A stretch of DNA of 39,191 bases from Chloroflexota bacterium (GTDB taxonomy: Bacteria; Chloroflexota; Limnocylindria; Limnocylindrales; CSP1-4). Below the pieces are notes generated by a model. The model searched no databases. It saw only the letters and a program-made list of their open reading frames with translations, and was not told where the DNA came from. Both the position numbers and the translations under genes were made by a program. The stretch is from the NCBI GenBank assembly GCA_029778235.1, contig JAKOQS010000236.1, positions 1-39,191 of the forward strand, given 5' to 3'. Of this stretch, positions 1 to 8,884 are shown one piece after another; position 1 is the stretch's first letter; each line of letters begins with the position of its first letter.

Positions 1-531
1 ACGGGCGAAGGTGCTCCCGCCGCGGGAGATGACCTTGCGGCCGATCCCCCAGTCCACCACCTTCCCGCCCTTGACGTAGCGCGAGCCGATGACGAGGTCC
101 GCCTCCCCGCCGACGACGGGCGCGATCAGGTCGGGCAGGACGGCGGGATCGTGGGAGAAGTCGGCGTCCATCTGCACGATGGTCGCGGCGCCGGCCGCCA
201 GGGCGACGCGAAAGCCGTCGAGGTAGGCGCGGCCCAGGCCCGCCTTGGCCGGCCGGTGGCGCACGCGGACGCGCGGGTCCGCCGCGGCGAGGCCGTCGGC
301 GAGGTCGCCGGTGCCGTCCGGGCTGCTGTCGTCCACGACGAGGAGCGTCGCGCCGGGCAGTGACGCGAGGATCGCCTCCGCGATGACGGGGAGGTTCTCG
401 GCCTCGTTGTACGTGGGAAGGACCACCCACGTGCCGGAGCCCGCGCCGGCGGTGGGCGCCGCGGCCCTGGCCTCTGCCGGCGCCGAGTCGGCCGAGGCGG
501 GGCTCGTCTCGTCGCGGGCGTCGTCGCTCAT
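1..531 (-). CDS. Polyprenol-phosphate sugar transferase-like GT2 glycosyltransferase (3' part cut by window edge)
   Basis: This is a family 2 glycosyltransferase of the dolichol/polyprenol-phosphate mannosyltransferase type. Such enzymes move a sugar from a nucleotide sugar to a lipid phosphate at the inner membrane face. The first 177 codons are visible. A 35-residue Ala/Pro-rich leader is followed by the nucleotide-binding strand VVLPTYNEAENLP (about 36-48), DDSSPDGTGD (67-76) and the metal-binding DADFSHDP signature (122-129), which is typical of DPM1-like enzymes, then GSRYVKGG (149-156). The C-terminus lies outside the window, so any membrane domain cannot be judged. The ATG start is supported by a TACACT box 6 nt upstream, which implies a leaderless message. 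Family assignment is solid; the exact sugar and acceptor are not known. Confidence 0.88.
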   Translation of the reverse strand, partial: MSDDARDETSPASADSAPAEARAAAPTAGAGSGTWVVLPTYNEAENLPVIAEAILASLPGATLLVVDDSSPDGTGDLADGLAAADPRVRVRHRPAKAGLGRAYLDGFRVALAAGAATIVQMDADFSHDPAVLPDLIAPVVGGEADLVIGSRYVKGGKVVDWGIGRKVISRGGSTFAR

Positions 532-537
532 GTCCGC

Positions 538-543
538 AGTGTA
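538..543 (-). promoter_or_regulatory. -10-like box of the glycosyltransferase gene, leaderless
   Basis: TACACT on the minus strand ends 6 nt before the ATG, so transcription should begin at or next to the start codon. No TTGACA-like -35 is visible at normal spacing. The same arrangement recurs before five other genes in this window. Confidence 0.5.
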
Positions 544-568
544 GGCGACGGCCGGCCGCCCGAGGACG

Positions 569-3500
569 TCAGGCGACGGTCACGGAGGTCCGACTGACCT
601 CCACTCCGCCCGCCGTGTCGCGGGCCGCCACGGCGATCGTCGCGACCCCGGCGCCGCCCGCGGCGATCGTGAACGTGGCCGACCAGCGGGCCGTCCCGGC
701 CGCCGTCGCCGTCATCTTGACCGGCGCGAGGCCCGCCTGCGTCAGCGTGATCGACGGAGCGGAGCGGAGGGGCTCGGCGGCGATCGCCGTCACCGTGAGC
801 GTCTCTCCCGCCCCGACCGCCGTCGCCGAGGTGCGGATCTCGAACGCGCCGACGGGGATGGCCCGTCGCAGGTCGATCGTCCCCACGGTGGAGGTCGCGC
901 GGAGCACGAGCGTATACGTGCCGTCGGCGACGTATGCGCCGCCCACGCGGCCGTCCCACGTCCAGGCCGACGCGCCGGCGGGCTGCTCCTTCGCGTCCCA
1001 GGCGACGCGCACCTCCGCCCCCGACGGGTCGAGGATCGTGAGGCGCGTCGTGGCCGGCCTGGCGAGCGTGAACGCGACGCGCGTCGTCGCCGCGAGGGTG
1101 TCGCCGTCGGCCGGGGCGAAGCGCGGGGGCGTCGCGGTGAACCCGCGCACGGTGCGATCGACCACGACGGTCGCCGTGGCCGTCGCAGGTTCGCCCGCTG
1201 CGGACGTGACATCCACCGAGACGGTGTACGCGCCCTCGGGGACCGCCTTCCCGGCCGCGTCCGTGCCGTCCCACCGGATCGTGCCGGACGTCGCCGACGC
1301 GACGGGCCAGCTGCGGATCACGGCCGCGTCCCGGCGCACGGTGACGGTGCCGCTCACGGCGACGTCGGAGGACCAGCGGACCGTCGCCCGGTCGGCGACC
1401 CCGTCGCCGTCCGGCGCGATCGCCCCCGGGTCCACGGCGGCGGTGAGCCGCGGGCCGGCGGTCCGGAGGTCCACCGTCCACGACGTGGTCGCGGCGTTGC
1501 CCGCCGCGTCCCGCATCGTGAGCGTCACGAGATAGGTGCCGCCGGACAGCCGGCGGCCGCCGTCGTCGGAGCCGTCCCACGTCGCGGACGCCGCGGGGCC
1601 GGACCCTGCGATCGTGCGCGCGGCGCGCCCCGCTGCCCCCGCGACGCCATCCGCCCGCGTGACGGCGACCGCCCAGCCGGCGGCATCGGGCGCCGTCCCG
1701 GTCACGGTCAGCGAGGCGGGGCCGCCCGGGTCGTCGGGTGCAAGCGTCGTGGCGGAGATCGTGGCACCCGCGAGGACCGGCGCGACGGTGTCCACCGTCA
1801 CGGCGTACCGCTCGATCTGCACGGCCGTCGCCGGACGCGCGGACGGCGCGCGATAGGCCACGCCGCCGCCACGGCCCAGGAGCTGCACCATGTACGTTCC
1901 GTCCGGGACGACGGCGCCGGCCACCCGACCGTCCCACGACCACGTCCGCGACCCGGCCGACAGTGCCCCGATCGGGACCGACCCCACGACCGATCCGTCC
2001 GTGCGGACGATGCGCGCGGAGACGCCCGTCATCGCCACGCGTGCGCGCCAGGCGACCGCCAGGCGGTCGCGCGTGCCGTCCGCGTCGGGCGAGAAGGCGC
2101 GGCGGGCCGCGCCGCCCGTCCCGAGCGACGCCCCGCCGGCCCCATCGAACGTGACTCCCGAGAAGCCCGCGGCGATCACCGTCACCGAAGGCCGCCGGGT
2201 CGCGGCGGCGAGGACCGTCTTCCCCTGCTTCACCGCCATCCACGCCTTCGTGCGCACGGCCGCGACGATCGGCCACTCGGTCAGCGGGCCGCTCACCTGG
2301 ACCCACGTGATGCCGCCGCTCGACCGGGGCGCGGCGGTGACGAGCAGGACGTCGCCGGCGCGGACCGTCGCGACCTTCTTCGCGGTCGTCGCAGGGCCGG
2401 CGCGGAGCGGGAGGGAGGAGGCCACGACGCGCACGAAACCGCCCTTGGCGAGGGCGGTCGGGCTGGTGCGCGCGTCCTCGGTCGTCCAGCGACCCACGTT
2501 CCCCGCGGTGTCGGTGGCGCGGGCCCGGAACGCGTAGCCGGTGCCGGTCCTGCCGAGCCAGACGTCGGTCGTCGCGGTCGTCGCCACAAGCCAGTCGGCC
2601 CACGGGCCGCCGCCGGCCGAGACCTGGACGTCGTACGTCGCGATCCCGCTCGCGTCGGAGGCGCGCCACGAGACGACGACCCCCTCGTCCGGCGCGTCGG
2701 GCGGGAGGAGCGCCAGGGTCGATCGCGGCGGGGTGGAGTCGGTGGGCGCGCCGCCGAAGACCTCTCGGAGCAGGGCGGCCAGCTCCGGGCGCGTGCCGTC
2801 GTACCCGAGGGCCCAGATGCCGACCCCGGCGAGCCCGTTCGCGTCGGCCAGCGCGTACTTGCGTCGGAGCGAGTCGGCGTCGTCGTAGTAGAGCTGGCGC
2901 CAGGTCTCCTGGCACGTATCGCAGACGGTCCGGCGGTAGGCGGTCCACGGGACCTGCTCGTCGTCGTCCCATCGCCGGCCGTTCTCCGCGGCCAGCTCGG
3001 CGGCGAGGGAGTAGTCCGCGGTCGCCGAGTACCCGAAGGTCGCGCCCGACTGCGTCTTCGCGCGTAGCGCGTCGGAGACGGTCGACCAGGCCCGGCCGTA
3101 GTACGGGATCCCGAGGATGATCTTCGAGGCGGGGACGCGCGCCACGTACCGGGCCACCGTCTCGGTGAGGTCGTACCCGGCGCCGGTCAGGGGCGAGATG
3201 GAGCCCGCATACCCGGCGCCGGACCCCCGGTAGTCGTAGCCCATGATGAAGATCGCGTCCGCAGCACCCGGCGCGACGAGGTCCTCGTGCGGGTAGTTCT
3301 CCGGCGAGCCGAGGACGTCCACCGTGATCCGGCGGCCGGGCCCCACGGCGTCCAGGGCGATCCGCAGCTCGCGCACGAGGGAGACCAGCTCGTCCTCGTA
3401 GCCGGCTGCGAGCGGTTCGATGTCGAGGTTCACCCCGTCGACCCCGCGATCGACGACCGTCGAGACGAGCGTGGAGACAAGGCGTGAGCGGGCGGTCGGG

Positions 3501-4384
3501 CTCCCGAGGAGGGCCGTCTGGGCCTTCTTCTGGGTGGACGTCCACGCGAAGAGGGTCACGGTGAAGTCCACGCGGACGCCCGCCGCATGCGCGGCGTCGA
3601 TCACGTCGGTCATCGCCTGGCTGGTCCAGCCGCCCCAGCCCGACGTGGGCGTCCCGTCCGGGTCCTTCGTGACGAGGGACCCGTCGGCCGCGGCGGCGAC
3701 GCTGAAGTACGCGATGGTCGAGAGCGAGGCGTGGTCGAGGCGCAGGTCGGGGTCCACCAGCTCCCAGTACGGGAGGAACCCGTAGACCTCGCGCCGCAGC
3801 GTCCCGACGCCGGCCGCCCCGACCGTGCCCGCGGCCGCCCCGCCCGTGTCGGCCCGGGCCGCACTGACCGTGCCGGCTGACACCCTGGCCGTGCCGGAGG
3901 CCGCGGCGCCCCGCGACCGGAGTGGCACCGTCGAGGGGCGACCCGGCGTGAAGCGGTACTCCCGTGCTGCGTGCGCCTGCGCCTCCTCCCAGGCGATGGA
4001 GGGCCCGGGCAGGCCGGGCGCCGTCTCGATCCGATCGCCGCCGGTCCGGGTGACCCCGGCGTCGCGCGAGGCCAAGGTCGGGCCCGGGGCTGCGGCGTCC
4101 CGCGCGGAGATGCCGCCGACGGCCGTCGGCGCGACGGAGGCTGCGGTCGCGGGTCCCCGGGCGGCGGCAGGCGCGGCGATCAGCACGGCCATGCCAAGCG
4201 CGGCGAGGCCGCCGGCAAGGCGCCGTGCGGTCGGCGGCGTGCGTCGGGCGCAGGACGTGGGCGTCAGCGGATGCCTCCGGGGGCGGGTCGTGGCGTGAGG
4301 TCCGGGCCGCGCCGCGATGGGACCGGCGGCCGGGCGGGGCCGCGCGGACGGGTCGTCCGGGCCGGCCTCCTGCCGTCCAACCAT
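569..4384 (-). CDS. Secreted GH18-domain protein with Fn3-like, SH3b-like and FlgD-like repeats
   Basis: A large exported protein, up to 1271 residues. A signal-peptide-like stretch (about 53-76, LAALGMAVLIAAPAAA) is followed by a low-complexity segment and a GH18 (chitinase/spore-peptidoglycan-hydrolase-like) barrel at about 199-550. Its catalytic motif is DGVNLDIE (316-323), with E323 as likely proton donor and N in place of the usual first motif Asp; the YYGRAW strand also fits. Next come an Fn3-like segment, an SH3b-like segment beginning near LPLRAGP, and about four FlgD-like Ig repeats (PDGDG...WDG...VPDGTY), ending in a beta module shared with the next protein upstream. The probable role is binding or cutting cell-wall or surface glycans. 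The ATG at 4384 has no ribosome site. A CTG at 4267 has GGAGG 6 nt upstream and would give a compact signal peptide. No sortase motif is seen. Confidence 0.85.
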   Translation of the reverse strand: MVGRQEAGPDDPSARPRPAAGPIAARPGPHATTRPRRHPLTPTSCARRTPPTARRLAGGLAALGMAVLIAAPAAARGPATAASVAPTAVGGISARDAAAPGPTLASRDAGVTRTGGDRIETAPGLPGPSIAWEEAQAHAAREYRFTPGRPSTVPLRSRGAAASGTARVSAGTVSAARADTGGAAAGTVGAAGVGTLRREVYGFLPYWELVDPDLRLDHASLSTIAYFSVAAAADGSLVTKDPDGTPTSGWGGWTSQAMTDVIDAAHAAGVRVDFTVTLFAWTSTQKKAQTALLGSPTARSRLVSTLVSTVVDRGVDGVNLDIEPLAAGYEDELVSLVRELRIALDAVGPGRRITVDVLGSPENYPHEDLVAPGAADAIFIMGYDYRGSGAGYAGSISPLTGAGYDLTETVARYVARVPASKIILGIPYYGRAWSTVSDALRAKTQSGATFGYSATADYSLAAELAAENGRRWDDDEQVPWTAYRRTVCDTCQETWRQLYYDDADSLRRKYALADANGLAGVGIWALGYDGTRPELAALLREVFGGAPTDSTPPRSTLALLPPDAPDEGVVVSWRASDASGIATYDVQVSAGGGPWADWLVATTATTDVWLGRTGTGYAFRARATDTAGNVGRWTTEDARTSPTALAKGGFVRVVASSLPLRAGPATTAKKVATVRAGDVLLVTAAPRSSGGITWVQVSGPLTEWPIVAAVRTKAWMAVKQGKTVLAAATRRPSVTVIAAGFSGVTFDGAGGASLGTGGAARRAFSPDADGTRDRLAVAWRARVAMTGVSARIVRTDGSVVGSVPIGALSAGSRTWSWDGRVAGAVVPDGTYMVQLLGRGGGVAYRAPSARPATAVQIERYAVTVDTVAPVLAGATISATTLAPDDPGGPASLTVTGTAPDAAGWAVAVTRADGVAGAAGRAARTIAGSGPAASATWDGSDDGGRRLSGGTYLVTLTMRDAAGNAATTSWTVDLRTAGPRLTAAVDPGAIAPDGDGVADRATVRWSSDVAVSGTVTVRRDAAVIRSWPVASATSGTIRWDGTDAAGKAVPEGAYTVSVDVTSAAGEPATATATVVVDRTVRGFTATPPRFAPADGDTLAATTRVAFTLARPATTRLTILDPSGAEVRVAWDAKEQPAGASAWTWDGRVGGAYVADGTYTLVLRATSTVGTIDLRRAIPVGAFEIRTSATAVGAGETLTVTAIAAEPLRSAPSITLTQAGLAPVKMTATAAGTARWSATFTIAAGGAGVATIAVAARDTAGGVEVSRTSVTVA

Positions 4385-4415
4385 AGCGCAGGTGGGCGCC
4401 GGGGTCCTTCGACGG

Positions 4416-6770
4416 CTACTTGACGGCGACCGGGAGCGACGCGGTCACCGGGGTCCCCGAGGCGTCCGTCCCGGTGACGACGACGGTCGCGGTGCCGGGG
4501 CGTGCCCCGGCCGTGATCTTCAGCTTGCCGCGCCAGGTGGCGGCGTCCACCCGTGCGACCGGGACCGCCACGACGCCGACGCCGGGGAGCGCGATCGTCA
4601 CCTCGGGCGTGCCGGTCACCTGCAGCGCGGTCGTCACCGTGAAGGTCGCCACCTTGCCGTGCACCGGGATCGCCGGGCTCGTGACGACCCGGAAGGGGCC
4701 GACGCCGACCGTGGTCCGCGCGACCGCCTGCGTCACGCCGTCGTTCGCACGGAGCACCATCGTGTACGTCCCCGGCGGGACGAGGGCACCGGCGTCGTCG
4801 CGCCCGTCCCACGTCGCGGCGACCGGGCCGGGGGCCATCTGCTGCCCCTTGGCGAGGAAGCGGACCGAGCGCCCCTTCGCATCCGCCATGGACCAGGTGA
4901 CCACGGCCGGCCGGGCGAGGGTGAACGAGAGGGTGGCATCCCGGACGACGGCGGTGGGCGTCGCGGGGTCGATGACGCCGGCGGTGGACCGGACCCAGCC
5001 GATCGTCGTCGTCACGAGGACCCGCCGGGCGATCGGCGGCGCGGCATTTCCTGCAGCGTCCCGCGCGACGATCTCGTACGTGTACGCGCCGTCCGGGACC
5101 GGTGCTCCCGTCGAGCCCCGGCCATCCCAGACCACGGCGCTCGCCCCGGCGACGGCGGGGACCTGGCTCGTGTCCACGGCGACCCCCGCCGCGTCGCGGA
5201 CGGTGATGGTGAGCGTACCCGCCTCGCTCGCGGTGTAGGCCGTGCGGAGCGTGTCGGTTGCGCCGTCGCCGTCGGGCGAGATCACCGTCGGCGTGGCCGG
5301 GAAGGTCGCCTTGACGACCGGCGGCGTGCGGTCCACGCGGAGCGCGAGCGAGACCGCCGCGCCGCTGTTCCCCCATGCGTCGGTCGCGGTGACGCGGACG
5401 TCGTACCGGCCGTCCGGGACGGGCGTCCCGTTCACGGTCCCGTCCCACACGATCGCGAACGCGTCGCCCTCGCCACCGGCCGCGACGAGGGTCGCGCCGC
5501 CTGAAGCGGAGATCGAGGCGCTCCAGGTCGCTGGCTCGGAGAGCCTGCCCGTGACCGCAAGCGTGTCGGCGGTGCCATCCCCGTTCGGCGAGATGGCCGG
5601 CACGAGCCCGCCGAGCAGGTACGCCACGGGCGCCCGACTGTCGCGCGGCAGGAGAGAGGCGGCGGGCACGAGGCCCGTCGCGCCGCCGTCGAGCGTGCGC
5701 ACCTCGACGGCGGGCTGGCCGGCGAGGGGCCCGGACTTGGGCATCCCTGCGTTCCGGACGACGCGCACGCGAGTGCCGGGCTCCAGCACCGTGGCCGGGG
5801 CGTCGCTCGCCGCGGTGGCATCCGCATACAGCGGCGCACCGGCGGCGCCGACCTCGGCCGCTCCCGGGACCTGCAGGGAGGCAGGGGCCAGCGAGGTGTC
5901 GGCCGCGACGCCGCCCACGACGTCCGTCGCGGTCAGGCCGGGCATGGACGTGACGGAGCGCCAGAACTTGGTGCCGTCCGGGTCGAGGTGGACGGCCGCA
6001 CCGGGCGTGCGCACGCTCGCCGAGACGTCCTCGGCGCCGTTCCCGCCGGGCAGGCCGCGCCAGAGGTCGTCCACGGGCGTCGCGGTCGAGAAGAGCCCGT
6101 CGATGACCGCCGCCGCGGACCCGAACCACGCGTCGGCGATGACCGCGCCGGCGCCGGCGCGGAGCCAGCCGGCGGCGAAGTTGTCGGCACGCTGGCGGGC
6201 GACGGCGAGCGACGGGTCGGGGTCGCCGGGCTCCGAGCTGCCCGCCGCGTAGCAGAGGTGCCCGAGGACGACGACGGCGCTGGGCGCCAGCCGGATCGCG
6301 GACGCGATGACGTCCTCGCCGTAGTACTTCGTGGGCGTCAGCTTGCCGCCGCCGGGCGGGTTGAGCCCCAGGCCGTTCATCGTCGCGCCGTCGAGCGTCT
6401 TGGCGCGCGGGTTGGGGAAGCCGTTCCCGTGGCCCATGAACACGACGATCGACGCGCCCTGGAGCGCGTCGGCGACGTTCGCCCAGGTCGCGTCGGGCGT
6501 GTACAGCTCGACGACGTTCGCCGTCCACTTCCGTGCCGCGGCCGCCGCGGTCGCGGCGTCGTCGAGGTAGTCGGCGGTGGCCGAGCCGGTGGGGCCGACG
6601 ATCACGACGACCTTGGCGCCCCCCGCCGCGGCTCGTGCCGCGGACGCCGGAACCACCGCGGGCGCGGCGAGCGCGAGCGCGGCGACGACGAGGAGGGCGG
6701 TCAGTCTCTGGTATGCGGTCCTGATGTCTGGCTCTCCCGGGAGCGCGGATATCGACGGACCGGTGGGCAC
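4416..6770 (-). CDS. Secreted protein with putative clan-CD (caspase/gingipain-like) domain and FlgD-like repeats
   Basis: A 784-residue exported protein starting at GTG; no other standard start lies in frame before its signal peptide (about 22-48, LTALLVVAALALAAP). Residues 52-300 look like an alpha/beta domain: KVVVIVGPTG, then IVVFMGHGNG (H114), then VVVLGHLCYAAG (C173). A strand-His-Gly followed about 60 residues later by a strand-Cys is the pattern of clan CD peptidases (C25/CHAT/caspase), so a cysteine peptidase is inferred, not shown. A linker resembling an SH3b segment (about 300-370) precedes three or four FlgD-like Ig repeats with PDGRYDV/PDGAYTY motifs. The last ~180 residues parallel those of the GH18 protein just downstream, 31 nt away and probably in the same operon. 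It could be an inactive adhesin. Family assignment of the repeats is firm. Confidence 0.75.
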   Translation of the reverse strand: MPTGPSISALPGEPDIRTAYQRLTALLVVAALALAAPAVVPASAARAAAGGAKVVVIVGPTGSATADYLDDAATAAAAARKWTANVVELYTPDATWANVADALQGASIVVFMGHGNGFPNPRAKTLDGATMNGLGLNPPGGGKLTPTKYYGEDVIASAIRLAPSAVVVLGHLCYAAGSSEPGDPDPSLAVARQRADNFAAGWLRAGAGAVIADAWFGSAAAVIDGLFSTATPVDDLWRGLPGGNGAEDVSASVRTPGAAVHLDPDGTKFWRSVTSMPGLTATDVVGGVAADTSLAPASLQVPGAAEVGAAGAPLYADATAASDAPATVLEPGTRVRVVRNAGMPKSGPLAGQPAVEVRTLDGGATGLVPAASLLPRDSRAPVAYLLGGLVPAISPNGDGTADTLAVTGRLSEPATWSASISASGGATLVAAGGEGDAFAIVWDGTVNGTPVPDGRYDVRVTATDAWGNSGAAVSLALRVDRTPPVVKATFPATPTVISPDGDGATDTLRTAYTASEAGTLTITVRDAAGVAVDTSQVPAVAGASAVVWDGRGSTGAPVPDGAYTYEIVARDAAGNAAPPIARRVLVTTTIGWVRSTAGVIDPATPTAVVRDATLSFTLARPAVVTWSMADAKGRSVRFLAKGQQMAPGPVAATWDGRDDAGALVPPGTYTMVLRANDGVTQAVARTTVGVGPFRVVTSPAIPVHGKVATFTVTTALQVTGTPEVTIALPGVGVVAVPVARVDAATWRGKLKITAGARPGTATVVVTGTDASGTPVTASLPVAVK

Positions 6771-6786
6771 ATACCGGCGTGACCGC

Positions 6787-6792
6787 AGTGTA
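6787..6792 (-). promoter_or_regulatory. Putative -10 box upstream of the FlgD-repeat operon
   Basis: TACACT on the minus strand lies 16 nt before the GTG start of the FlgD-repeat/caspase-like gene, which predicts a very short 5' leader. There is no clear -35. Confidence 0.4.
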
Positions 6793-6879
6793 TGCGGACT
6801 CCCTCATGATGCCACCTACCCGCAAGTCGCGCCCGAGGCCGTACCTTCTGACCCCGGCATCGGCGCGCCGGGCGCCGCG

Positions 6880-7815
6880 TCAGGGGGCCGAGGAGGCGGG
6901 CGGCGGGAGCTCGCCGGTCGCGGCCGGCGACGCGCCGCCGCTGGGTGCGGGTGCGGTGTCGAGGATCCCGCCGCTGTAGTCGGTGACCACGAGGACGCTG
7001 GTCACCTTGTCCAGGTCCAGGAGCGGCTGGAGGTAGGCGGTCTGCACGACCGCGTTGGGGTCGCGGGCGACGTCGAGCACCGACCCGATGACGAGGCCAC
7101 GGGGGTAGGGCGACCGGACCCCGTCCGCGAGCGAGATGCCCGCGGTGATCACCTTGTCGCCGATCTGGAGCCGCTCGGTCGAGTCGATGTTCTGCATGAT
7201 CAGGGCGCCGCCGAGCTGGCCCACGACCTCCCCGGTCGCCTTCGGCGCGACGACCTCGCCGATGACGGTCGAGCTCGTGTCCGTGATGAGCAGCACCTGC
7301 GCGAAGTCCGGGCCCACCCGGGCGACCCTGCCGACGAGCGCACCGCCCTCCCCGATCACGACGTCGCCGAGCGCGATCCCGTCGGCGGTCCCCCGTCCAA
7401 GCGTGAGGACTCGGCGGAAGTCCGAGGTGTCCCGCCCGATGACCGGCGCAGCCACGGTGCGGTAGCGGAGGGTGCTCTTGAGCTGGAGCAGTGCGCTCAG
7501 CTCCTCGTTGTCGCGCCGGGCGGCCTCCAGGCTGGCGTTCTCGGCGGCAAGGCGGTCGTTCTCGGCCCGCAGCGCCTCGTTCCGCCGGTGCAGTGCCTCG
7601 ACCTGCGCCACCGTGTCCGCGGCGCCGCCGATGGTGGAGGCGACCGCCGTGACCGCGCCCTGGACCGGCGAGAGCGCGAAGGCGATCCCCTTCTGGAGCT
7701 CGATCGCCATGGGGTTCGACGAGACGGCCATGAGGACGGCGCTCACGACCAGCAGGACGCCGAACGCTGCCCACCGCCGACGGATCCTGCGGGCCGCGGT
7801 GACGCCGACGGTCAC
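6880..7815 (-). CDS. mreC: Rod shape-determining protein MreC
   Basis: MreC is a bitopic membrane protein that links cytoplasmic MreB filaments to the extracytoplasmic peptidoglycan synthases. The 311-residue product has a basic cytoplasmic N-terminus (AARRIRRRW), one membrane helix (about 17-33) and a coiled coil (about 65-110, VEALHRRNEALRAENDRLAA). It then has the double beta-barrel domain, with the family-typical VIGRDTSDFRRVLTLGRG and GDVVIGEGGALVGRV. The end is a Pro/Ala/Ser-rich tail. The GTG start lies 10 nt after the mreB stop, so the two genes are co-transcribed. The mreD, PBP2 and rodA genes that often follow are absent: the next genes downstream encode large surface proteins. Confidence 0.95.
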   Translation of the reverse strand: MTVGVTAARRIRRRWAAFGVLLVVSAVLMAVSSNPMAIELQKGIAFALSPVQGAVTAVASTIGGAADTVAQVEALHRRNEALRAENDRLAAENASLEAARRDNEELSALLQLKSTLRYRTVAAPVIGRDTSDFRRVLTLGRGTADGIALGDVVIGEGGALVGRVARVGPDFAQVLLITDTSSTVIGEVVAPKATGEVVGQLGGALIMQNIDSTERLQIGDKVITAGISLADGVRSPYPRGLVIGSVLDVARDPNAVVQTAYLQPLLDLDKVTSVLVVTDYSGGILDTAPAPSGGASPAATGELPPPASSAP

Positions 7816-7825
7816 GAGGCGGGCC

Positions 7826-8884
7826 TCATCGCGGCGGGCGCGAGTACGTGTCGGCGACGAGCACCCGCTGCATGTAGTCGAGCTCCTGGAGCACCACCCC
7901 GGTCCCGCGCGCGACGCAGGTCAGCGGGTCGTCCGCGACGTGAACCGGCATCTGCGTGGCCTCCGCGATCCGCTGGTCCAGGCCGGCGAGCAGCGCACCG
8001 CCGCCGGCGAGGACGATCCCCTGGTCCATGATGTCCGCCACCAGCTCGGGCGGCGTCTCCTCGATCGTGTCCTTGATCGTGTCCACGATCTGCTGGACGG
8101 AGGGCTCGATCGCCTCGCGGATCTGCTCGGACCCGACCTCCACGCTGCGCGGCAGGCCGGTCAGCAGGTCGCGGCCCCGGAGCATGACGCGCTGGCCGTC
8201 CCACTCGCCCGGATAGCCGGAGCCGACGGCGATCTTGATGTCCTCGGCCGTCCGCTCGCCGAGCAGCAGGTTGTACTCGCGACGGGCGAACGCGACGATG
8301 TCCTGGTCCATCTCGTCGCCGCCGATGCGGATGCTCCGGCTCACGACGATGCCGCCGAGGCTCAGGACCGCGACCTCGGTGGTCCCGCCCCCGATGTCCA
8401 CGATGAGGCTGCCGGACGGCTCGCTCACGGGCAGCCCCGCGCCGATCGCGGCGGCCATCGGCTCCTCGATCAGGCGCGCCCAACGGGCGCCGGCATTGAG
8501 CGCCGCGTCGCGCACGGCCCGCTTCTCCACCTCGGTGACGCCCGACGGGATCCCCAGCAGCATGCGCGGGCGCGGGATCAGGCCGATCCGGTCGTGCACC
8601 CGGTGGACGAAGTACTTGATCATCTGCTCGGTCACGTCGAAGTCGCTGATGACCCCGTCACGCAGGGGGCGCACGGCGATGATGTCCGCCGGGGTCCGGC
8701 CGACCATCCGCTTCGCCTCCGCGCCGATGGCGAGGACGCGCTTCGTCTTGGCCTCGATCGCGACGACGCTGGGCTCGCTGATGACGATGCCGCGGTCGCG
8801 CACGTGGACGAGCGTGTTCGCCGTCCCGAGGTCGATCCCGATGTCCCGGGAGAACGTGCCGAGGATGATGTCGAGGATGCTCGT
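7826..8884 (-). CDS. mreB: Rod shape-determining protein MreB, apparent ACG start
   Basis: MreB is the bacterial actin homologue that organises lateral wall synthesis. The sequence shows phosphate-1 loop DIGIDLGTANT, adenosine and phosphate-2 motif VDIGGGTTEVAV, LLGIPSGVTEVEKRAV and C-terminal LAGGGALLAGLD. From the proposed start the protein has 352 residues, near the family norm. No ATG, GTG or TTG lies in frame between the TATACT box at 8998-9003 and the first conserved residues. An ACG at 8884 (T-S-I-L-D-I-I) stands exactly where homologues have Met, with AGGAG 8 nt upstream. I therefore place the start there. A sequencing error in an ATG is the alternative. An in-frame GTG further upstream lies beyond the -10 box and would add about 56 unconserved residues. 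Confidence 0.93.
   Translation of the reverse strand, partial: TSILDIILGTFSRDIGIDLGTANTLVHVRDRGIVISEPSVVAIEAKTKRVLAIGAEAKRMVGRTPADIIAVRPLRDGVISDFDVTEQMIKYFVHRVHDRIGLIPRPRMLLGIPSGVTEVEKRAVRDAALNAGARWARLIEEPMAAAIGAGLPVSEPSGSLIVDIGGGTTEVAVLSLGGIVVSRSIRIGGDEMDQDIVAFARREYNLLLGERTAEDIKIAVGSGYPGEWDGQRVMLRGRDLLTGLPRSVEVGSEQIREAIEPSVQQIVDTIKDTIEETPPELVADIMDQGIVLAGGGALLAGLDQRIAEATQMPVHVADDPLTCVARGTGVVLQELDYMQRVLVADTYSRPPR

Noticed and set aside
528..3545. A 1005-codon open frame overlapping the GH18 gene on the same strand
   Set aside because: It is Arg/Gly/Asp-rich with no domain and lies wholly in another frame of a recognised gene. Long shadows are expected at this GC content.
4264..6825. An 853-codon open frame overlapping the FlgD-repeat/caspase-like gene
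   Set aside because: It is also Arg-rich with no motif. The frame with FlgD-like repeats and a signal peptide is the real one.
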